A stretch of 64,000 nucleotides of DNA from Vreelandella piezotolerans (GCF_012427705.1 NZ_CP048602.1:2170001-2234000), one strand, 5' to 3'; counted from the stretch's first letter, positions 54,651-64,000 are shown. Translations and numbers: made by a program. Notes: generated from the letters alone by a model not told the origin.

Positions 54651-56468
54651 CTAGTCGTTTACCTTGAGCACAGCAAGGAAGGCATCCTGGGGAATTTCGA
54701 CACGCCCCACCTGTTTCATCCGCTTCTTACCGGCTTTCTGTTTTTCGAGCAGCTTTTTCTTACGGCTGACGTCGCCGCCGTAACATTTCGCCGTGACGTT
54801 TTTACGTAGCGCTTTTACCGTCGAGCGGGCCACGACCTGGCCACCAATCGCTGCCTGAATCGCCACGTCGAACATTTGACGGGGGATCAGCTCTTTCATT
54901 TTCTCCACCAGCAAACGGCCGCGGGAGTGAGCATGGTCGCGGTGAATGATGACCGCCAGCGCATCGACTTTGTCACCGTTGATCAGCACATCCAAGCGCA
55001 CGAGTTTTGCCGCCTCGAAGCGCTCGAAGTTGTACTCGAGCGACGCATAGCCACGCGAGATGGATTTTAAACGGTCAAAGAAATCCATGACTACTTCCGA
55101 CATGGGCAGCTCGTAGGTGAGCTGGATCTGGTTACCCAGAAACTGCATGTCGAGCTGGGTGCCGCGGCGCTGTTCACACTCGGCGATCACGTTGCCAACG
55201 AACTCCTGAGGCACCAGAATGCTGGCCCGCACGATAGGCTCACGCATCTGCTCGACATCGGCCATATCGGGTAGCTTGGAGGGGTTGGAGACGTACTGAA
55301 TGTCGCCGTTCTTCATGGCGAGCTCGTAAACCACCGTCGGCGCCGTGGTGAGCAGATCTAGATCGTACTCGCGCTCCAGACGCTCTTGGATGATCTCCAT
55401 GTGCAGCGTACCAAGGAAGCCCACCCGGAAACCAAAGCCCAGCGCATCGGAGTTCTCCGGCTCGTACTCGAGAGAGGCATCATTGAGGGCCAGCTTTTCC
55501 AAGGCATCGCGGAAATCTTCGTAATCGTCGGCGCTGACCGGGAACATACCGGCGTAGACCTGCGGCTTCACTTTTTGAAAGCCCGGCAAACGTGGTACGT
55601 CTGGTGTCTTGGTATGGGTAATGGTATCCCCCACCGGAGCGCCGTGAATCTCTTTGATACCGGCCACGATGAAGCCGACCTCACCGGCGCGCAGAATGTT
55701 GGTCTCTTTGCGCAGCGGTGTGAAGATGCCTACTTCGGTGGCGTTCCAGTCGCGTCCGGTCGACTTGATACGGATCTTATCGCCTTTGCGCAGCGTGCCG
55801 TCGAATAAGCGCACCAGCGAGACGACGCCCAGATAGTTATCGAACCAAGAGTCGATGATCAGCGCTTGCAGGGGCGCTTCGGGATCACCTTTAGGCGGCG
55901 GAATGTCTCGCACCAGCCGTTCGAGCAGCTCGTTGATGCCAATACCGCTTTTTGCAGACACTTGGCACGCGTCAGTGGCGTCCAGGCCAATGATTTCCTC
56001 TACCTCTTGGGCGACGCGATCCGGGTCGGCCTGCGGCAGATCGATCTTGTTGAGTACGGGTAGTACTTCCAGCCCCTGCTCGATGGCGGTGTAGCAGTTA
56101 GCTACCGACTGCGCTTCCACCCCCTGCGCCGCGTCGACGACCAACAGGGCCCCTTCGCAGGCATAGAGCGAACGCGACACTTCGTAGGAGAAGTCGACGT
56201 GCCCAGGGGTATCGATGAAGTTGAGCTGGTACACCTGGCCATCGGCAGCGGTGTAGTCCAGCGTGACGGACTGAGCTTTGATGGTGATGCCCCGTTCACG
56301 CTCGATATCCATGGAGTCGAGCACTTGCTCTTTCAGCTCACGTTCGGTCAAACCACCACAGGTTTGAATCAGACGATCCGACAGCGTCGATTTACCGTGA
56401 TCGATGTGGGCAATGATGGAGAAATTGCGAATATGCTTGAGCTTTCCGCTGGAAACGTCATGAGACAT
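54651..56468 (-). CDS. lepA: elongation factor 4 (LepA)
   Basis: Translational GTPase that acts on ribosomes under stress or in assembly. 605 residues. G1 AHIDHGKST (20-28), G2 [11 protein letters not shown]3 DTPGH and G4 NKIDLPQAD are present; the LepA-specific C-terminal domain ends [25 protein letters not shown]. Between mucD and lepA there is a hairpin, so lepA may have its own promoter in the 189-base gap. Confidence 0.98.
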   Translation of the reverse strand: MSHDVSSGKLKHIRNFSIIAHIDHGKSTLSDRLIQTCGGLTERELKEQVLDSMDIERERGITIKAQSVTLDYTAADGQVYQLNFIDTPGHVDFSYEVSRSLYACEGALLVVDAAQGVEAQSVANCYTAIEQGLEVLPVLNKIDLPQADPDRVAQEVEEIIGLDATDACQVSAKSGIGINELLERLVRDIPPPKGDPEAPLQALIIDSWFDNYLGVVSLVRLFDGTLRKGDKIRIKSTGRDWNATEVGIFTPLRKETNILRAGEVGFIVAGIKEIHGAPVGDTITHTKTPDVPRLPGFQKVKPQVYAGMFPVSADDYEDFRDALEKLALNDASLEYEPENSDALGFGFRVGFLGTLHMEIIQERLEREYDLDLLTTAPTVVYELAMKNGDIQYVSNPSKLPDMADVEQMREPIVRASILVPQEFVGNVIAECEQRRGTQLDMQFLGNQIQLTYELPMSEVVMDFFDRLKSISRGYASLEYNFERFEAAKLVRLDVLINGDKVDALAVIIHRDHAHSRGRLLVEKMKELIPRQMFDVAIQAAIGGQVVARSTVKALRKNVTAKCYGGDVSRKKKLLEKQKAGKKRMKQVGRVEIPQDAFLAVLKVND

Positions 56469-56613
56469 CGAGTGTGTTCTACCTTATTGGTGCGCAAGCG
56501 TGGGAGTTGCGGCGCTGGGCCGAAGGGCGAAAAAACGGAAACCGCACCACTGCATTGCCAAAGTTCGTCAAAAGATAAGCGCTATTGTAGCGATATGCGC
56601 GGGATAGGAACAG

Positions 56614-56638
56614 CAGTCCGGCGAGAACCGCCGGACTG
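56614..56638 (-). terminator. hairpin after mucD
   Basis: A 10-base-pair GC-rich stem (56614-56623 with 56629-56638) with a 5-base loop, about 20 bases after the mucD stop codon. The following bases on the minus strand hold no real T run, so termination may be partial, leaving some read-through into lepA. Confidence 0.6.
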
Positions 56639-56657
56639 GAGGGAATTGACGCTTGGG

Positions 56658-58067
56658 TTAATCGAGGCGAAGGGCAACGAACAGCGAGCGGCCGTCGCGA
56701 TAGAGACGCACGGGAATCGCTCGGTCGTTCGGTAGCGCTTCGACGATTTGCATCAGCTCGTCCGCCGAAGAGACACTGCGGTGGTCAATACTCACCAAAA
56801 TGTCGCCAGCACGCAGCCCTGCCTGCGCCGCAACGCTATCCGGTTCGACCTGGCGTACTTCGACGCCGCCACTGATCCCCAAACGCTCACGCGTTGCTTG
56901 ATCGACTTCGGCAACGGCGACGCCTAACCGCACTTGGTTATCGCTGCCCGATGCCGAGGCGGATGACGCCATATCTGGCCAGCTACCCAGCTCAACGGTT
57001 TCCGACACCTGCTCGCCATCTCGCATCAGCGTCAATTCGACATCGTTACCGGGTGCAACGCGACCGATCAGCCGCGGCAAGGTGCTGGAGCGATCCACTT
57101 CTTCACCGTTGACTTCGATGATGACGTCACCGGCTTGCAAGCCGCCCTGAGCCGCAGGGCCTTCGGGATCTAAATCGGCAACCAGAGCACCAACCGCTTC
57201 GCTCATACCGAAAGACTCGGCTAGATCCTGCGACACCGGCTGGATCATCACGCCCAACCACCCACGATTTACACGGCCATCTTCACGGAGCTGATCTGCC
57301 ACGTCCATCGCCACGTTGATTGGGATGGCAAACGAGAGGCCCATAAAGCCACCGCTGCGGGTAAAGATTTGCGAATTGATACCGATGACTTCGCCTTCCA
57401 GATTAAACAGCGGGCCGCCGGAGTTACCCGGGTTGATGGCCACGTCGGTTTGGATGAACGGTACATAAGCATCACGAGGTAGCGTGCGGTTGATCGCACT
57501 GACGATACCCGCCGTCACCGAGTGATCGAAACCAAAGGGAGAACCAATGGCAGCGACCCAAGCCCCCACTTTCAGCTCGTCGGAATCGCCCAAATTGAGC
57601 ACTGGCAGGTTGTTGGCATCGATTTTCAGCAGTGCCACGTCGGTTTGTGCATCACTACCAATCAATTCAGCGGGTAGTTCACGGCGGTCATTGAGACGCA
57701 CCAGAATTTCATCGGCGTCCTGCACTACGTGTGCGTTGGTCATCACATAACCATCGGCACTGATGATGAACCCAGAACCAAGCGACTGTCGCTCTTGGCT
57801 ACGGCTACCGCCTCCACCACCGGGAGGTGTTGGAAAGCTATCGCCAAAGAAGTGGCGGAAAATTTCGGGAATTTCCTGATTGCCAAACCCTTGGAGGGCT
57901 GGGCTGCGCTGCACCGTTCGACTGGTGGAAATATTGACGACGCCTGGTGCAGCGTCTTCTACCAACTCAGTGAAATCGGGCAGCGTTTGCGCATAGGCAT
58001 TTTGGCCGATCAGAAACATCGCGACCAAGCAGAGCCATAGTGTCGAGGGGAGAACCAAGCGCTTCAT
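56658..58067 (-). CDS. mucD: periplasmic serine protease MucD (DegP/DegQ family)
   Basis: Envelope-stress protease and chaperone. 469 residues: signal peptide ending near AYAQ, a trypsin-like domain with His113 (TNAHVV), Asp143 (TDVALLK) and Ser216 (PGNSGGPL), then two PDZ domains (about 260-345 and 375-465). A Gly-rich LA-like loop (PTPPGGGGGS) is present. ATG 58067 has AGGAG 7 bases upstream; the longer frame to 58133 would put a non-signal-like stretch ahead. It follows rseC by 66 bases and belongs to the algU regulon operon. Confidence 0.96.
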   Translation of the reverse strand: MKRLVLPSTLWLCLVAMFLIGQNAYAQTLPDFTELVEDAAPGVVNISTSRTVQRSPALQGFGNQEIPEIFRHFFGDSFPTPPGGGGGSRSQERQSLGSGFIISADGYVMTNAHVVQDADEILVRLNDRRELPAELIGSDAQTDVALLKIDANNLPVLNLGDSDELKVGAWVAAIGSPFGFDHSVTAGIVSAINRTLPRDAYVPFIQTDVAINPGNSGGPLFNLEGEVIGINSQIFTRSGGFMGLSFAIPINVAMDVADQLREDGRVNRGWLGVMIQPVSQDLAESFGMSEAVGALVADLDPEGPAAQGGLQAGDVIIEVNGEEVDRSSTLPRLIGRVAPGNDVELTLMRDGEQVSETVELGSWPDMASSASASGSDNQVRLGVAVAEVDQATRERLGISGGVEVRQVEPDSVAAQAGLRAGDILVSIDHRSVSSADELMQIVEALPNDRAIPVRLYRDGRSLFVALRLD

Positions 58068-58133
58068 GCAACAGCTCCTAGTCAAGCAGATACGAAACGA
58101 AGGGAGTGCAACTCTTAGCGAGCTACGGAACAA

Positions 58134-58592
58134 CTAACTGACCAAGCGTGGACGGAAGCGTTCCATCCGCTCGCGCAGTAGATATTTAAGGGCCAGTACG
58201 CTGCACATCAAGGCGCTAAAGAAGAGCGCTACGCTCAACCATTCGCGCGCATCAAGTAGCGAAGCAGCGCCTGCCACCAATAACGCTAACAGCAAAGGAA
58301 TGACATAAATCAGAAGCGTTAGATAGTTCAACTGACGCTTGGGTAGCGCAATAGTGACGTCACTGTTCAGAGGATAAGCCGCCGGAAGTGAGGGGCGAGG
58401 GGCAGAAGCAAAAACGATAATTCGCTGCTGCTGGCGACGCGCCAAGAGCCCCATCCCGCAACCACGTCCCTCCGCACAGCGCTGGCAAGCACCGCTCAGC
58501 GAGACATCAACGATCAGTCCGGTATCGGTGTAACCAGCTACTTTACCTACTCTGAGTAGCGCTCCACATCCAGCGTCCGACATAGTCATCAT
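58134..58592 (-). CDS. rseC: RseC/MucC family sigma-E regulator
   Basis: Inner-membrane protein that modulates sigma-E activity; homologues also help SoxR reduction. 152 residues. The N-terminal RseC domain holds a cysteine cluster GACQRCAEGRGCG (Cys36, Cys39, Cys45), likely an Fe-S or redox site, and two membrane segments follow (about 88-110 and 118-135). The start overlaps the rseB stop (ATGA). Order algU-mucA-mucB-rseC is that of Pseudomonas. Confidence 0.92.
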   Translation of the reverse strand: MMTMSDAGCGALLRVGKVAGYTDTGLIVDVSLSGACQRCAEGRGCGMGLLARRQQQRIIVFASAPRPSLPAAYPLNSDVTIALPKRQLNYLTLLIYVIPLLLALLVAGAASLLDAREWLSVALFFSALMCSVLALKYLLRERMERFRPRLVS

Positions 58593-59545
58593 CGAGGCTC
58601 GATACGCACAGATTGCACGACACGCTCCAAGGTAGCCGGCGGAAGCTCACCGATACCAATCAGTTGCCAGCGCTGCTCGCCCTCTGACAGCATCGAAATG
58701 GCGGCAGTCGATACGCCTAATCGATGCACGCCCTCTTCGAGCATGGGTTGCTCGACCGGAGTGACGAAGAGGCTCACCGCCGCTAGACCATCACTAAAAA
58801 CCTGCTGATTCTCTGCTGACTGACCCGGCTCTTGTGGCTGAGCAATAAACCCTTCAGGCAACCAGTCTACTCGCCATGAGAAAGAAGACCGTTCGGTGGT
58901 CACGTCGCTGGCAACGTGCCCCTCATAAAGCACAGGAGATTGCAGTTGGGTAATCTGGAAGGTTTCTAACACGCGATCTTGATGGTCACTCAAGACATGC
59001 TTGAGTAGCAGTCCCGTTGATTTATCGACCCACCATGCATGCTGGTAGCGCTGCTGGTCTTGTGGCACAAAACGAAGCGCAACTGCGTCACGCCCCGCCA
59101 CACGGGTGTTTTCTTGCAAAGAGACATCGTAATAAGAAGCGATGTGCTGAGCCCAAGCTTGAGAGGCGCTTAGATCGTTGCCCTCGTTTGGGGTAAAGCG
59201 TGCCATGTAGCCTGCAATGGAACGTCTCTCGACACTCACGGACGGTCCATCCAAGTGCTGAACGACCTGCTGGCGCACGCCATCTCGAATACGATGAGAG
59301 AGCGCCAACGTTCTGACACCTATCGCATCGATGGTCACGGCTCGGGCCTGAAAATCGTAACAGTGCCCTGCCACCATACTGCGAGCTAACCATGCCAAAG
59401 CGGTGTCAGGGGATGATTCGTCGTCAAGCGCCGAACAAACGATGGGCGGCTGCGCATCGGCGAGGGCCAGAGTCGGGATAAGGCCAGCGCCAGCCATACC
59501 GAGCGCCAGCGCCACTCCCCAAACGCTTTTCTTAGCAGTCGCCAT
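58589..59545 (-). CDS. rseB: periplasmic sigma-E regulator RseB/MucB
   Basis: Periplasmic protein that binds the anti-sigma factor and shields it from cleavage until lipid or protein stress is sensed. About 318 residues: signal peptide ending TLALADA, then the large MucB/RseB lipoprotein-binding-like N-domain with YDFQARAVTIDAIGVRTLALSHR, and the C-domain (about 215-318) with FSWRVDWLPEGFI. ATG 59545 has a weak ribosome site; a TTG at 59554 three codons earlier lies 4 bases after AGAGG and could also be used. Confidence 0.92.
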   Translation of the reverse strand: MATAKKSVWGVALALGMAGAGLIPTLALADAQPPIVCSALDDESSPDTALAWLARSMVAGHCYDFQARAVTIDAIGVRTLALSHRIRDGVRQQVVQHLDGPSVSVERRSIAGYMARFTPNEGNDLSASQAWAQHIASYYDVSLQENTRVAGRDAVALRFVPQDQQRYQHAWWVDKSTGLLLKHVLSDHQDRVLETFQITQLQSPVLYEGHVASDVTTERSSFSWRVDWLPEGFIAQPQEPGQSAENQQVFSDGLAAVSLFVTPVEQPMLEEGVHRLGVSTAAISMLSEGEQRWQLIGIGELPPATLERVVQSVRIEPR

Positions 59546-59596
59546 ACCGATCAAACAGCCTCTTTAGAACGATTAAGGTCAACCTTAGCTATCGAT

Positions 59597-60331
59597 TTAT
59601 CGCTGGCCTAACGGCTCGGTCACTGATGAACGCATCAGCGGCGTCCAGCTATCGCCACCACCAATCGCAGCGCCTTGTGCATGCTGCTCGAGATAGGATT
59701 GCAGCATACGAAGTTGATCCACATCGATGGTCGTTGCTTGTTGCGCCATCATGCCCTGGGGTGCCACGGGCGTTGAAAACCCCGTCTCACTGATATTCAT
59801 CAAACCACTGCTACCCGATTGTCCGCTAATCCGGAATGGGGTTGGCTCGAACATGGGCATGTCTGACGCAACCATCGATGCAGGCTGAGCCGCACTCAAA
59901 CTCACTGGCTGCACTTGCGTCCCAGGGTTAGACTGCGACGCCACCGTGTTGCCTGTTGGCTGGGCGGTACCGGTCGAGCCATTACCGTTGAAGAACTGAA
60001 CGCCGGTAATCACCATGAGCGATACGGCAGCCGCCACCCCGGCGCCGCGGGCAAAGGAGATGCCTCCCGTGCGGGCAGGTACAGTCGTAACGTCACTCTC
60101 GACGGACGGCGCGGGCTCGTCTTCGAGGCGCACCATGATACCAGCAGAGAGATCAACGCTGACATCCACGCTGCGCTCCCGCTGCATCATGCTGCGCGCT
60201 AGGTGGTAGCGACGCCACGTCTCTGCCGCATCGGCATCGTCAGGCAGTGATTTCAACACTCGGCGCAATTCAAGCTCATCACTTTCGTTGTCCATCAATG
60301 CTGAAAGTGATTCCCGTGTGTTTTGACTCAT
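59597..60331 (-). CDS. rseA: anti-sigma-E factor RseA/MucA
   Basis: Single-pass inner-membrane anti-sigma factor. 244 residues: cytoplasmic N-domain typical of RseA (ESLSALMDNESDELELRRVL, then ETWRRYHLARSMMQ), one membrane segment near 92-113 (GAGVAAAVSLMVITGVQFF) and a Gln/Ser-rich periplasmic part that binds RseB. It lies 241 bases after algU on the same strand; that gap holds no gene that I can support. Confidence 0.93.
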   Translation of the reverse strand: MSQNTRESLSALMDNESDELELRRVLKSLPDDADAAETWRRYHLARSMMQRERSVDVSVDLSAGIMVRLEDEPAPSVESDVTTVPARTGGISFARGAGVAAAVSLMVITGVQFFNGNGSTGTAQPTGNTVASQSNPGTQVQPVSLSAAQPASMVASDMPMFEPTPFRISGQSGSSGLMNISETGFSTPVAPQGMMAQQATTIDVDQLRMLQSYLEQHAQGAAIGGGDSWTPLMRSSVTEPLGQR

Positions 60332-60572
60332 ACTTCACACCCTCACACTGTGTTAGGAGACGTTCAGCGACCACACGGCTCATGCGTGTTTTAGCCGCAA
60401 AACCTCGCAGGCCAAGACCTAATGACTCATTTATCGCTCATGCATGACAGTCAACGGTTCAACTCGAACATGCTAGACAGCCTCTATGACGCTTCACTTG
60501 CGAGACAGTTCACTAAAAATACAAAAACGTAAGTATTTGTGACCGCCACCTACATGAACAACCTGGCATACA

Positions 60573-61172
60573 TCACTCATCTCGGCTGTTACGTGCGGTG
60601 CTGACCAGCGGACGAATGTGCTCATCCACTGCCTCCCTGGCACGAAAGATACGCGAACGCACGGTGCCTACCGGGCACTGCATGACTTGAGCGATGTCTT
60701 CATAGGCCAAACCGTCCAGCTCGCGCAGTGTGATGGCCGTGCGCAGATCATCTGGCAGCTTTTCGATCGCTTCGAAGACGGCGGCTTCCAGTTGGTCGCG
60801 GGCAATGGATGCCTCAGGTGATTCGGAATCCGCCAAACGACCGCTTTGATCGACGATTTCAGCATCGACGATATCTAAATCGCTACCGGGCGGTCTGCGA
60901 CCGCGTGACACTAAATGGTTTTTAGCCGTGTTGATGGCAATACGATACATCCAGGTATAGAACGCGCTTTCCGCTCGAAACTTACCCAGTGCTCGATAGG
61001 CTTTAATGAAAGCTTCCTGCGCAACGTCCTGCACTTCTGCGTGGTCATGCACGTAGCGCCCGATCAACCCAATAATCTTATGCTGGTACTTCTTTACCAG
61101 TAGATCAAAAGCGCGTGTGTCACCTTTTTGAGCACGTTCAACCAACTGTTGATCCGTTTCACGAGTGCCCAT
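60573..61172 (-). CDS. rpoE: RNA polymerase sigma-E factor (AlgU/RpoE)
   Basis: ECF sigma factor for envelope stress. 199 residues. Region 2 reads KIIGLIGRYVHDHAEVQDVAQEAFIKAYRALGKF (residues ~32-65) with the -10 recognition helix SAFYTWMYRIAINTAKNHL, and region 4 has LPDDLRTAITLRELDGLAYEDIAQVM and the reader helix PVGTVRSRIFRAREA. It is nearly colinear with E. coli RpoE and P. aeruginosa AlgU. A GAACTT-type promoter upstream suggests autoregulation. Confidence 0.98.
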   Translation of the reverse strand: MGTRETDQQLVERAQKGDTRAFDLLVKKYQHKIIGLIGRYVHDHAEVQDVAQEAFIKAYRALGKFRAESAFYTWMYRIAINTAKNHLVSRGRRPPGSDLDIVDAEIVDQSGRLADSESPEASIARDQLEAAVFEAIEKLPDDLRTAITLRELDGLAYEDIAQVMQCPVGTVRSRIFRAREAVDEHIRPLVSTARNSRDE

Positions 61173-61524
61173 TCACACGCTCCTTTGGCTCGCACGTTTG
61201 ACGCCGAGCGTTGTTTCGTTGTCGCCCTAGTAATCGGGCCTTCACAGCAAGCAGCATAGCGTCCCTTGGGCATCTATTAATTTTCATGGAGGACATCAGC
61301 AAGCAATCTCGGCCTACCGCCGGTGGTGGCGCGCAAGGCAGCTTGCGACAATGCCGTCTAGTGTTACGCGTTCTTAGCAGCGCATCAAGCGCTTACCCCC
61401 TTTCTCGAAACCCTGAGGCTGACATTTTTCCTTAATGCAAAGTTCCGTAACAATTGATTTTTACCACCCTGACGCGCCATAGTAGTGACCACGTTTCGTC
61501 CATCGCGCACGCACAGGTAGCAAG
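61173..61524. other. divergent intergenic region algU / DAHP synthase
   Basis: 352 bases without a gene between two divergent genes. It holds a probable AlgU-dependent promoter on the minus strand near 61420-61446 and presumably a promoter for the DAHP synthase gene on the plus strand that I could not place. No Trp operator or other known repressor site was seen. Confidence 0.6.
61418..61446 (-). promoter_or_regulatory. probable sigma-E (AlgU) autoregulatory promoter
   Basis: Minus-strand GGAACTT (61440-61446) is the consensus -35 of sigma-E promoters; 17 bases on comes TCAGC (61418-61422), a partial match to the TCtgA -10. It lies about 250 bases upstream of algU, as in Pseudomonas. The -10 box is not perfect. 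Confidence 0.6.
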
Positions 61525-62601
61525 ATGTCAGATCAACAGGTTAGTAACCTCAACGTCCTCGCTCAGGATGTTCTTACCACCCCCGAAGCATTGAAAAATA
61601 CCATCCCGCTCACGGAAAGCGCCGAACGCTCGGTGATCGAGGGCCGTCGGACCATTCAAAACATCCTGGATGGTAAAGACCCACGTTTGCTCGTCGTCGT
61701 GGGCCCTTGCTCCATTCACGATGTCGAGGCCGCGCTGGATTATGCACGCCGTTTGCGCACGCTAGCGGAACAAGTCAGCGATAGCCTATATATCGTGATG
61801 CGCGTCTATTTCGAAAAGCCGAGGACGACCGTAGGCTGGAAAGGGTTGATCAACGACCCTCACCTGAACGACTCTTTCGAAATCGACGAAGGCCTGCACA
61901 TTGCCCGCAAACTGCTAGTCGATTTAGCGGAAATGGGCCTGCCGTTGGCCACCGAGGCGCTCGATCCGATCTCCCCTCAGTACCTGCAAGACTGCATCAG
62001 CTGGTCAGCGATTGGCGCGCGCACGACCGAGTCCCAAACGCACCGCGAGATGGCTTCCGGCCTCTCTTGTCCCGTTGGGTTCAAAAACGGTACCGATGGA
62101 AGCCTGGACGTGGCGATCAATGCACTGCAGTCCGTGGCAAATCCGCATAACTTCTTGGGCATCAACCAAGCGGGACAAGTGGCCATCATCCGTACCCGCG
62201 GCAATGGCTATGGCCATGTGGTGCTGCGCGGCGGTAACGGAAAGCCTAACTATGATAGCGTCAGCGTCGCTCTGGCAGAGAAAGAGCTGAAAAAATCAGG
62301 CCTCTCAGCCAATATCATGATCGACTGTTCCCACGCCAACTCGAACAAGGACGCTGCCCTGCAGCCACTGGTGCTGGAAAACGTCACCAATCAGATTTTA
62401 GAAGGCAACACCTCAATCATTGGTTTGATGGTGGAATCGAACATTGGCTGGGGAAACCAAAAAGTACCGGCAGACTTGAACCAACTGCAGTACGGCGTCT
62501 CAATCACCGACGCTTGCATCGACTGGGACACGACCGTCGAGACGTTCACGCGCATGAACGAGAAACTCGCCCCGGTACTGGCCAAGCGCGCCACCGCTTA
62601 A
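61525..62601 (+). CDS. aroG: 3-deoxy-7-phosphoheptulonate (DAHP) synthase, class I
   Basis: First step of aromatic amino acid synthesis, from PEP and erythrose 4-phosphate. 358 residues of the AroF/G/H group. PEP and metal motifs are LLVVVGPCSIHD, MRVYFEKPRTTVGWKG, GARTTESQTHRE, SCPVGFKNGTDG, IRTRGNGYGHVVLRGG and MIDCSHANSNKD. Which of the feedback-regulated isozymes (AroF, AroG, AroH) it corresponds to cannot be told with certainty; the symbol is a choice for the family. It is monocistronic with a terminator just after. Confidence 0.93.
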   Translation: MSDQQVSNLNVLAQDVLTTPEALKNTIPLTESAERSVIEGRRTIQNILDGKDPRLLVVVGPCSIHDVEAALDYARRLRTLAEQVSDSLYIVMRVYFEKPRTTVGWKGLINDPHLNDSFEIDEGLHIARKLLVDLAEMGLPLATEALDPISPQYLQDCISWSAIGARTTESQTHREMASGLSCPVGFKNGTDGSLDVAINALQSVANPHNFLGINQAGQVAIIRTRGNGYGHVVLRGGNGKPNYDSVSVALAEKELKKSGLSANIMIDCSHANSNKDAALQPLVLENVTNQILEGNTSIIGLMVESNIGWGNQKVPADLNQLQYGVSITDACIDWDTTVETFTRMNEKLAPVLAKRATA

Positions 62602-62622
62602 TAACGCGGCCTCGCCCTCTAC

Positions 62623-62650
62623 AATGCCCTGCCGCACGGCGGGGCATTTT
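62623..62650 (+). terminator. rho-independent terminator of DAHP synthase gene
   Basis: A stem of up to 12 base pairs (62623-62634 with 62637-62648; the innermost pairs open into the loop and one is a T-G wobble), followed by TTTT. It begins 22 bases after the stop codon. Confidence 0.9.
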
Positions 62651-62679
62651 GGTTGTCGCTATTTAACGTTGCCTAATCC

Positions 62680-64000
62680 CTAGGCTTGGATGTCACGCTT
62701 GAAAGGCGGCAGCGCATCTAACAACGCCTGACCGTAGCGCCGTGTGATCACTCGGCGATCCAACAGCGTAATCACTCCGCGATCACTCTCTTTTCGGATC
62801 AAGCGACCGCAGGCCTGCACGAGCTTGATCGAGGCATCTGGCACACTGATGCGCATGAAGGGGTTACCGCCTTGACTCTCGATCCACTCGGCCAGCGTTG
62901 CACCTACGGGGTCATCGGGCACGGCAAACGGCAGCCGGGTAATCACGACATGGGTAAGGTAATCCCCCGGCAAATCGATCCCCTCCGCAAAACTCGCCAA
63001 GCCAAAAATCACGCTCCCCTTGCCACCATCCACCGCTGCTCTGTGTCGTTCGATGAGTTCTCGTTTGGGCAGTGCGTCTTGGGCCAAAATGCGCTCTTTT
63101 GCCGCAACGGGCAGCGCCTTTTCGACCGCGCGCAGCTGAGCTCGCGAGGAGAACAGTACCAGCACTGCTTCCTCCTCTCCCAGTTGCGAGACAAAGCTCA
63201 CGATCGCCCGCTCGTGCGCCTCTCGGTCGCCGGGGTCTGCGGCTTCGGCAGGCACCCGCAGCACTGCGTTGGCATAGTCAAACGGGCTGGGCAGGGCCTG
63301 ATAACGGTATCGGTTTGCCAATCCGGCGCGCTCTTGCAACCGCTCGAAGCGGCCCAGCGCCGTTAACGTGGCGGAGGTCACCACGGCCCCGTGGCAGCGG
63401 CCCCACAAATGCTTGGCGAGGGTATGTGCGGCGGAGACGGGACTCGCCGAAAACTCGATTTCCGGCTCCCCTGCCACACGGCTCAGCGTTAACCAGCGCG
63501 CACTGGGTGGCGCATTGGGAGCATCCTGCTCGCTGAACGCCTGCCAAAGCGCGTGGGCCTCCAGCGCGCGACCATGCAGCAGCGCCATCAGCGGCAGCCA
63601 AGCTTCCGCCTGCTCCCGATCCAGGCCGGTTTGCTTATCGGGATCGAGGCTTTCCCGTAAGATATCACTAATGCTCTCCAAGCTCCTCGACAGCGTGGCA
63701 AACATGACCAGTAGTTGTTGTGCCTGTTCGCGCAGCGCCTCAGGCACTTGGCCTTTCTCGAAACGCTGCTGGTGGCTGGCTTCTTCATCGGCAAGGCCGT
63801 TTTCTCGCCCGGCAAGCTGATGCCCCATGCTAAACACATCGCCCAGCGCGGGCTCCAAGCCATGCAGCAATTCGGGCAACCCTGCCAATAGCCGAGCGAT
63901 GGTAGGCTGAACCGCCAGCCCCTGGTGCAAGTCCGTCAGACTGGTTTTCAATGTTTTCAACCAGCGTAGACAACCATGCACGGCAAAACGGTGAGCAAAG
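62680..64000 (-). CDS. dinG: ATP-dependent DNA helicase, DinG family (5' partial)
   Basis: Superfamily 2 helicase of the XPD/DinG group. The frame stays open to the last base, so the N-terminal part with Walker A and the Fe-S region lies outside. Visible are motif III-like VVTSATLTALG, the helicase C-domain with VLVLFSSRAQLRAVE, motif V FGLASFAEGIDLPGD and motif VI QACGRLIRKESDRGVITLLDRR. It ends with a basic FKRDIQA. DinG rather than YoaA is a judgement; both share this C-terminus. It is convergent with the DAHP synthase gene. Confidence 0.85.
   Translation of the reverse strand, partial: FAHRFAVHGCLRWLKTLKTSLTDLHQGLAVQPTIARLLAGLPELLHGLEPALGDVFSMGHQLAGRENGLADEEASHQQRFEKGQVPEALREQAQQLLVMFATLSRSLESISDILRESLDPDKQTGLDREQAEAWLPLMALLHGRALEAHALWQAFSEQDAPNAPPSARWLTLSRVAGEPEIEFSASPVSAAHTLAKHLWGRCHGAVVTSATLTALGRFERLQERAGLANRYRYQALPSPFDYANAVLRVPAEAADPGDREAHERAIVSFVSQLGEEEAVLVLFSSRAQLRAVEKALPVAAKERILAQDALPKRELIERHRAAVDGGKGSVIFGLASFAEGIDLPGDYLTHVVITRLPFAVPDDPVGATLAEWIESQGGNPFMRISVPDASIKLVQACGRLIRKESDRGVITLLDRRVITRRYGQALLDALPPFKRDIQA

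Noticed and set aside
56552..56557. GAACTT-like box (minus strand) between mucD and lepA
   Set aside because: No matching TCtgA at 16-17 bases; not enough for a sigma-E promoter call.
1..64000. tRNA or rRNA genes, CRISPR arrays, IS elements, prophage or integrase genes
   Set aside because: Nothing in the sequence supports them; no regularly spaced repeats, transposase motifs or RNA-gene signatures were found by eye.

Overview
This window (GC-rich, densely coded on both strands) reads as chromosomal DNA of a gammaproteobacterium, most likely a Halomonas-type halomonad. The basis is protein similarity as I recognise it and conserved gene order: an algU-mucA-mucB-rseC-mucD block followed by lepA-lepB-rnc-era-recO-pdxJ-acpS, next to barA/gacS and a cysM-rlmD-relA-mazG run, the same blocks known from Pseudomonas and relatives. 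The genus is inference. I see no prophage, IS element, CRISPR array, rRNA or tRNA.

Layout. 1-9.4 kb: a 5'-truncated topoisomerase III gene, then mostly minus-strand single genes (small membrane protein, intracellular-type subtilase with a small inhibitor-like partner, methionine aminopeptidase with a ParD-like partner, DUF2784 protein, diguanylate cyclase, M48 lipoprotein, IalB-like protein, 2OG-Fe dioxygenase). 9.6-13.5 kb: a PAS-GGDEF-EAL protein with a degenerate GGDEF, a ketopantoate-reductase-like enzyme and a GST flanked by two copies of a palindromic repeat.

13.5-31.2 kb is a branched-chain amino acid island. A valine-degradation operon (isobutyryl-CoA dehydrogenase, 3-hydroxyisobutyryl-CoA hydrolase, 3-hydroxyisobutyrate dehydrogenase), a complete Liv-type ABC importer (livG-livF-binding protein-livH-livM), a MerR-type LiuR regulator and the leucine operon liuA-B-C-D-E plus an acyl-CoA synthetase lie together. 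Matching ACGT-NN-ACGT palindromes occur in front of liuR/liuA and in front of the valine operon, which suggests one regulator for both.

31.2-42 kb: methyltransferase, small outer-membrane barrel, K+/H+ antiporter of the Kef type, then trpR-trpE-trpG with overlapping genes behind an E. coli-like Trp operator, followed by an RluF-type pseudouridine synthase with a long basic tail, a DUF924 protein and PEP carboxylase. 42-50 kb: mazG, relA, rlmD, cysM (minus) and the hybrid kinase barA (plus). 50-61 kb: the acpS to algU superoperon (all minus), reading envelope-stress sigma factor, its anti-sigma system, periplasmic protease, LepA, signal peptidase, RNase III, Era, RecO, PdxJ, AcpS. 61-64 kb: DAHP synthase and the 3' part of a DinG-type helicase cut by the window end.

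The most interesting points are the shared LiuR-type operators, the autoregulated trpR-trpEG arrangement with divergent TrpE active-site loops, the subtilase plus stand-alone propeptide-like protein, a His/Cys-rich tail on PdxJ, the Walker A Lys-to-Arg change in LivF, and the repeat pair around the GST gene. I did not find a clearly new multi-gene defence or metabolic system.
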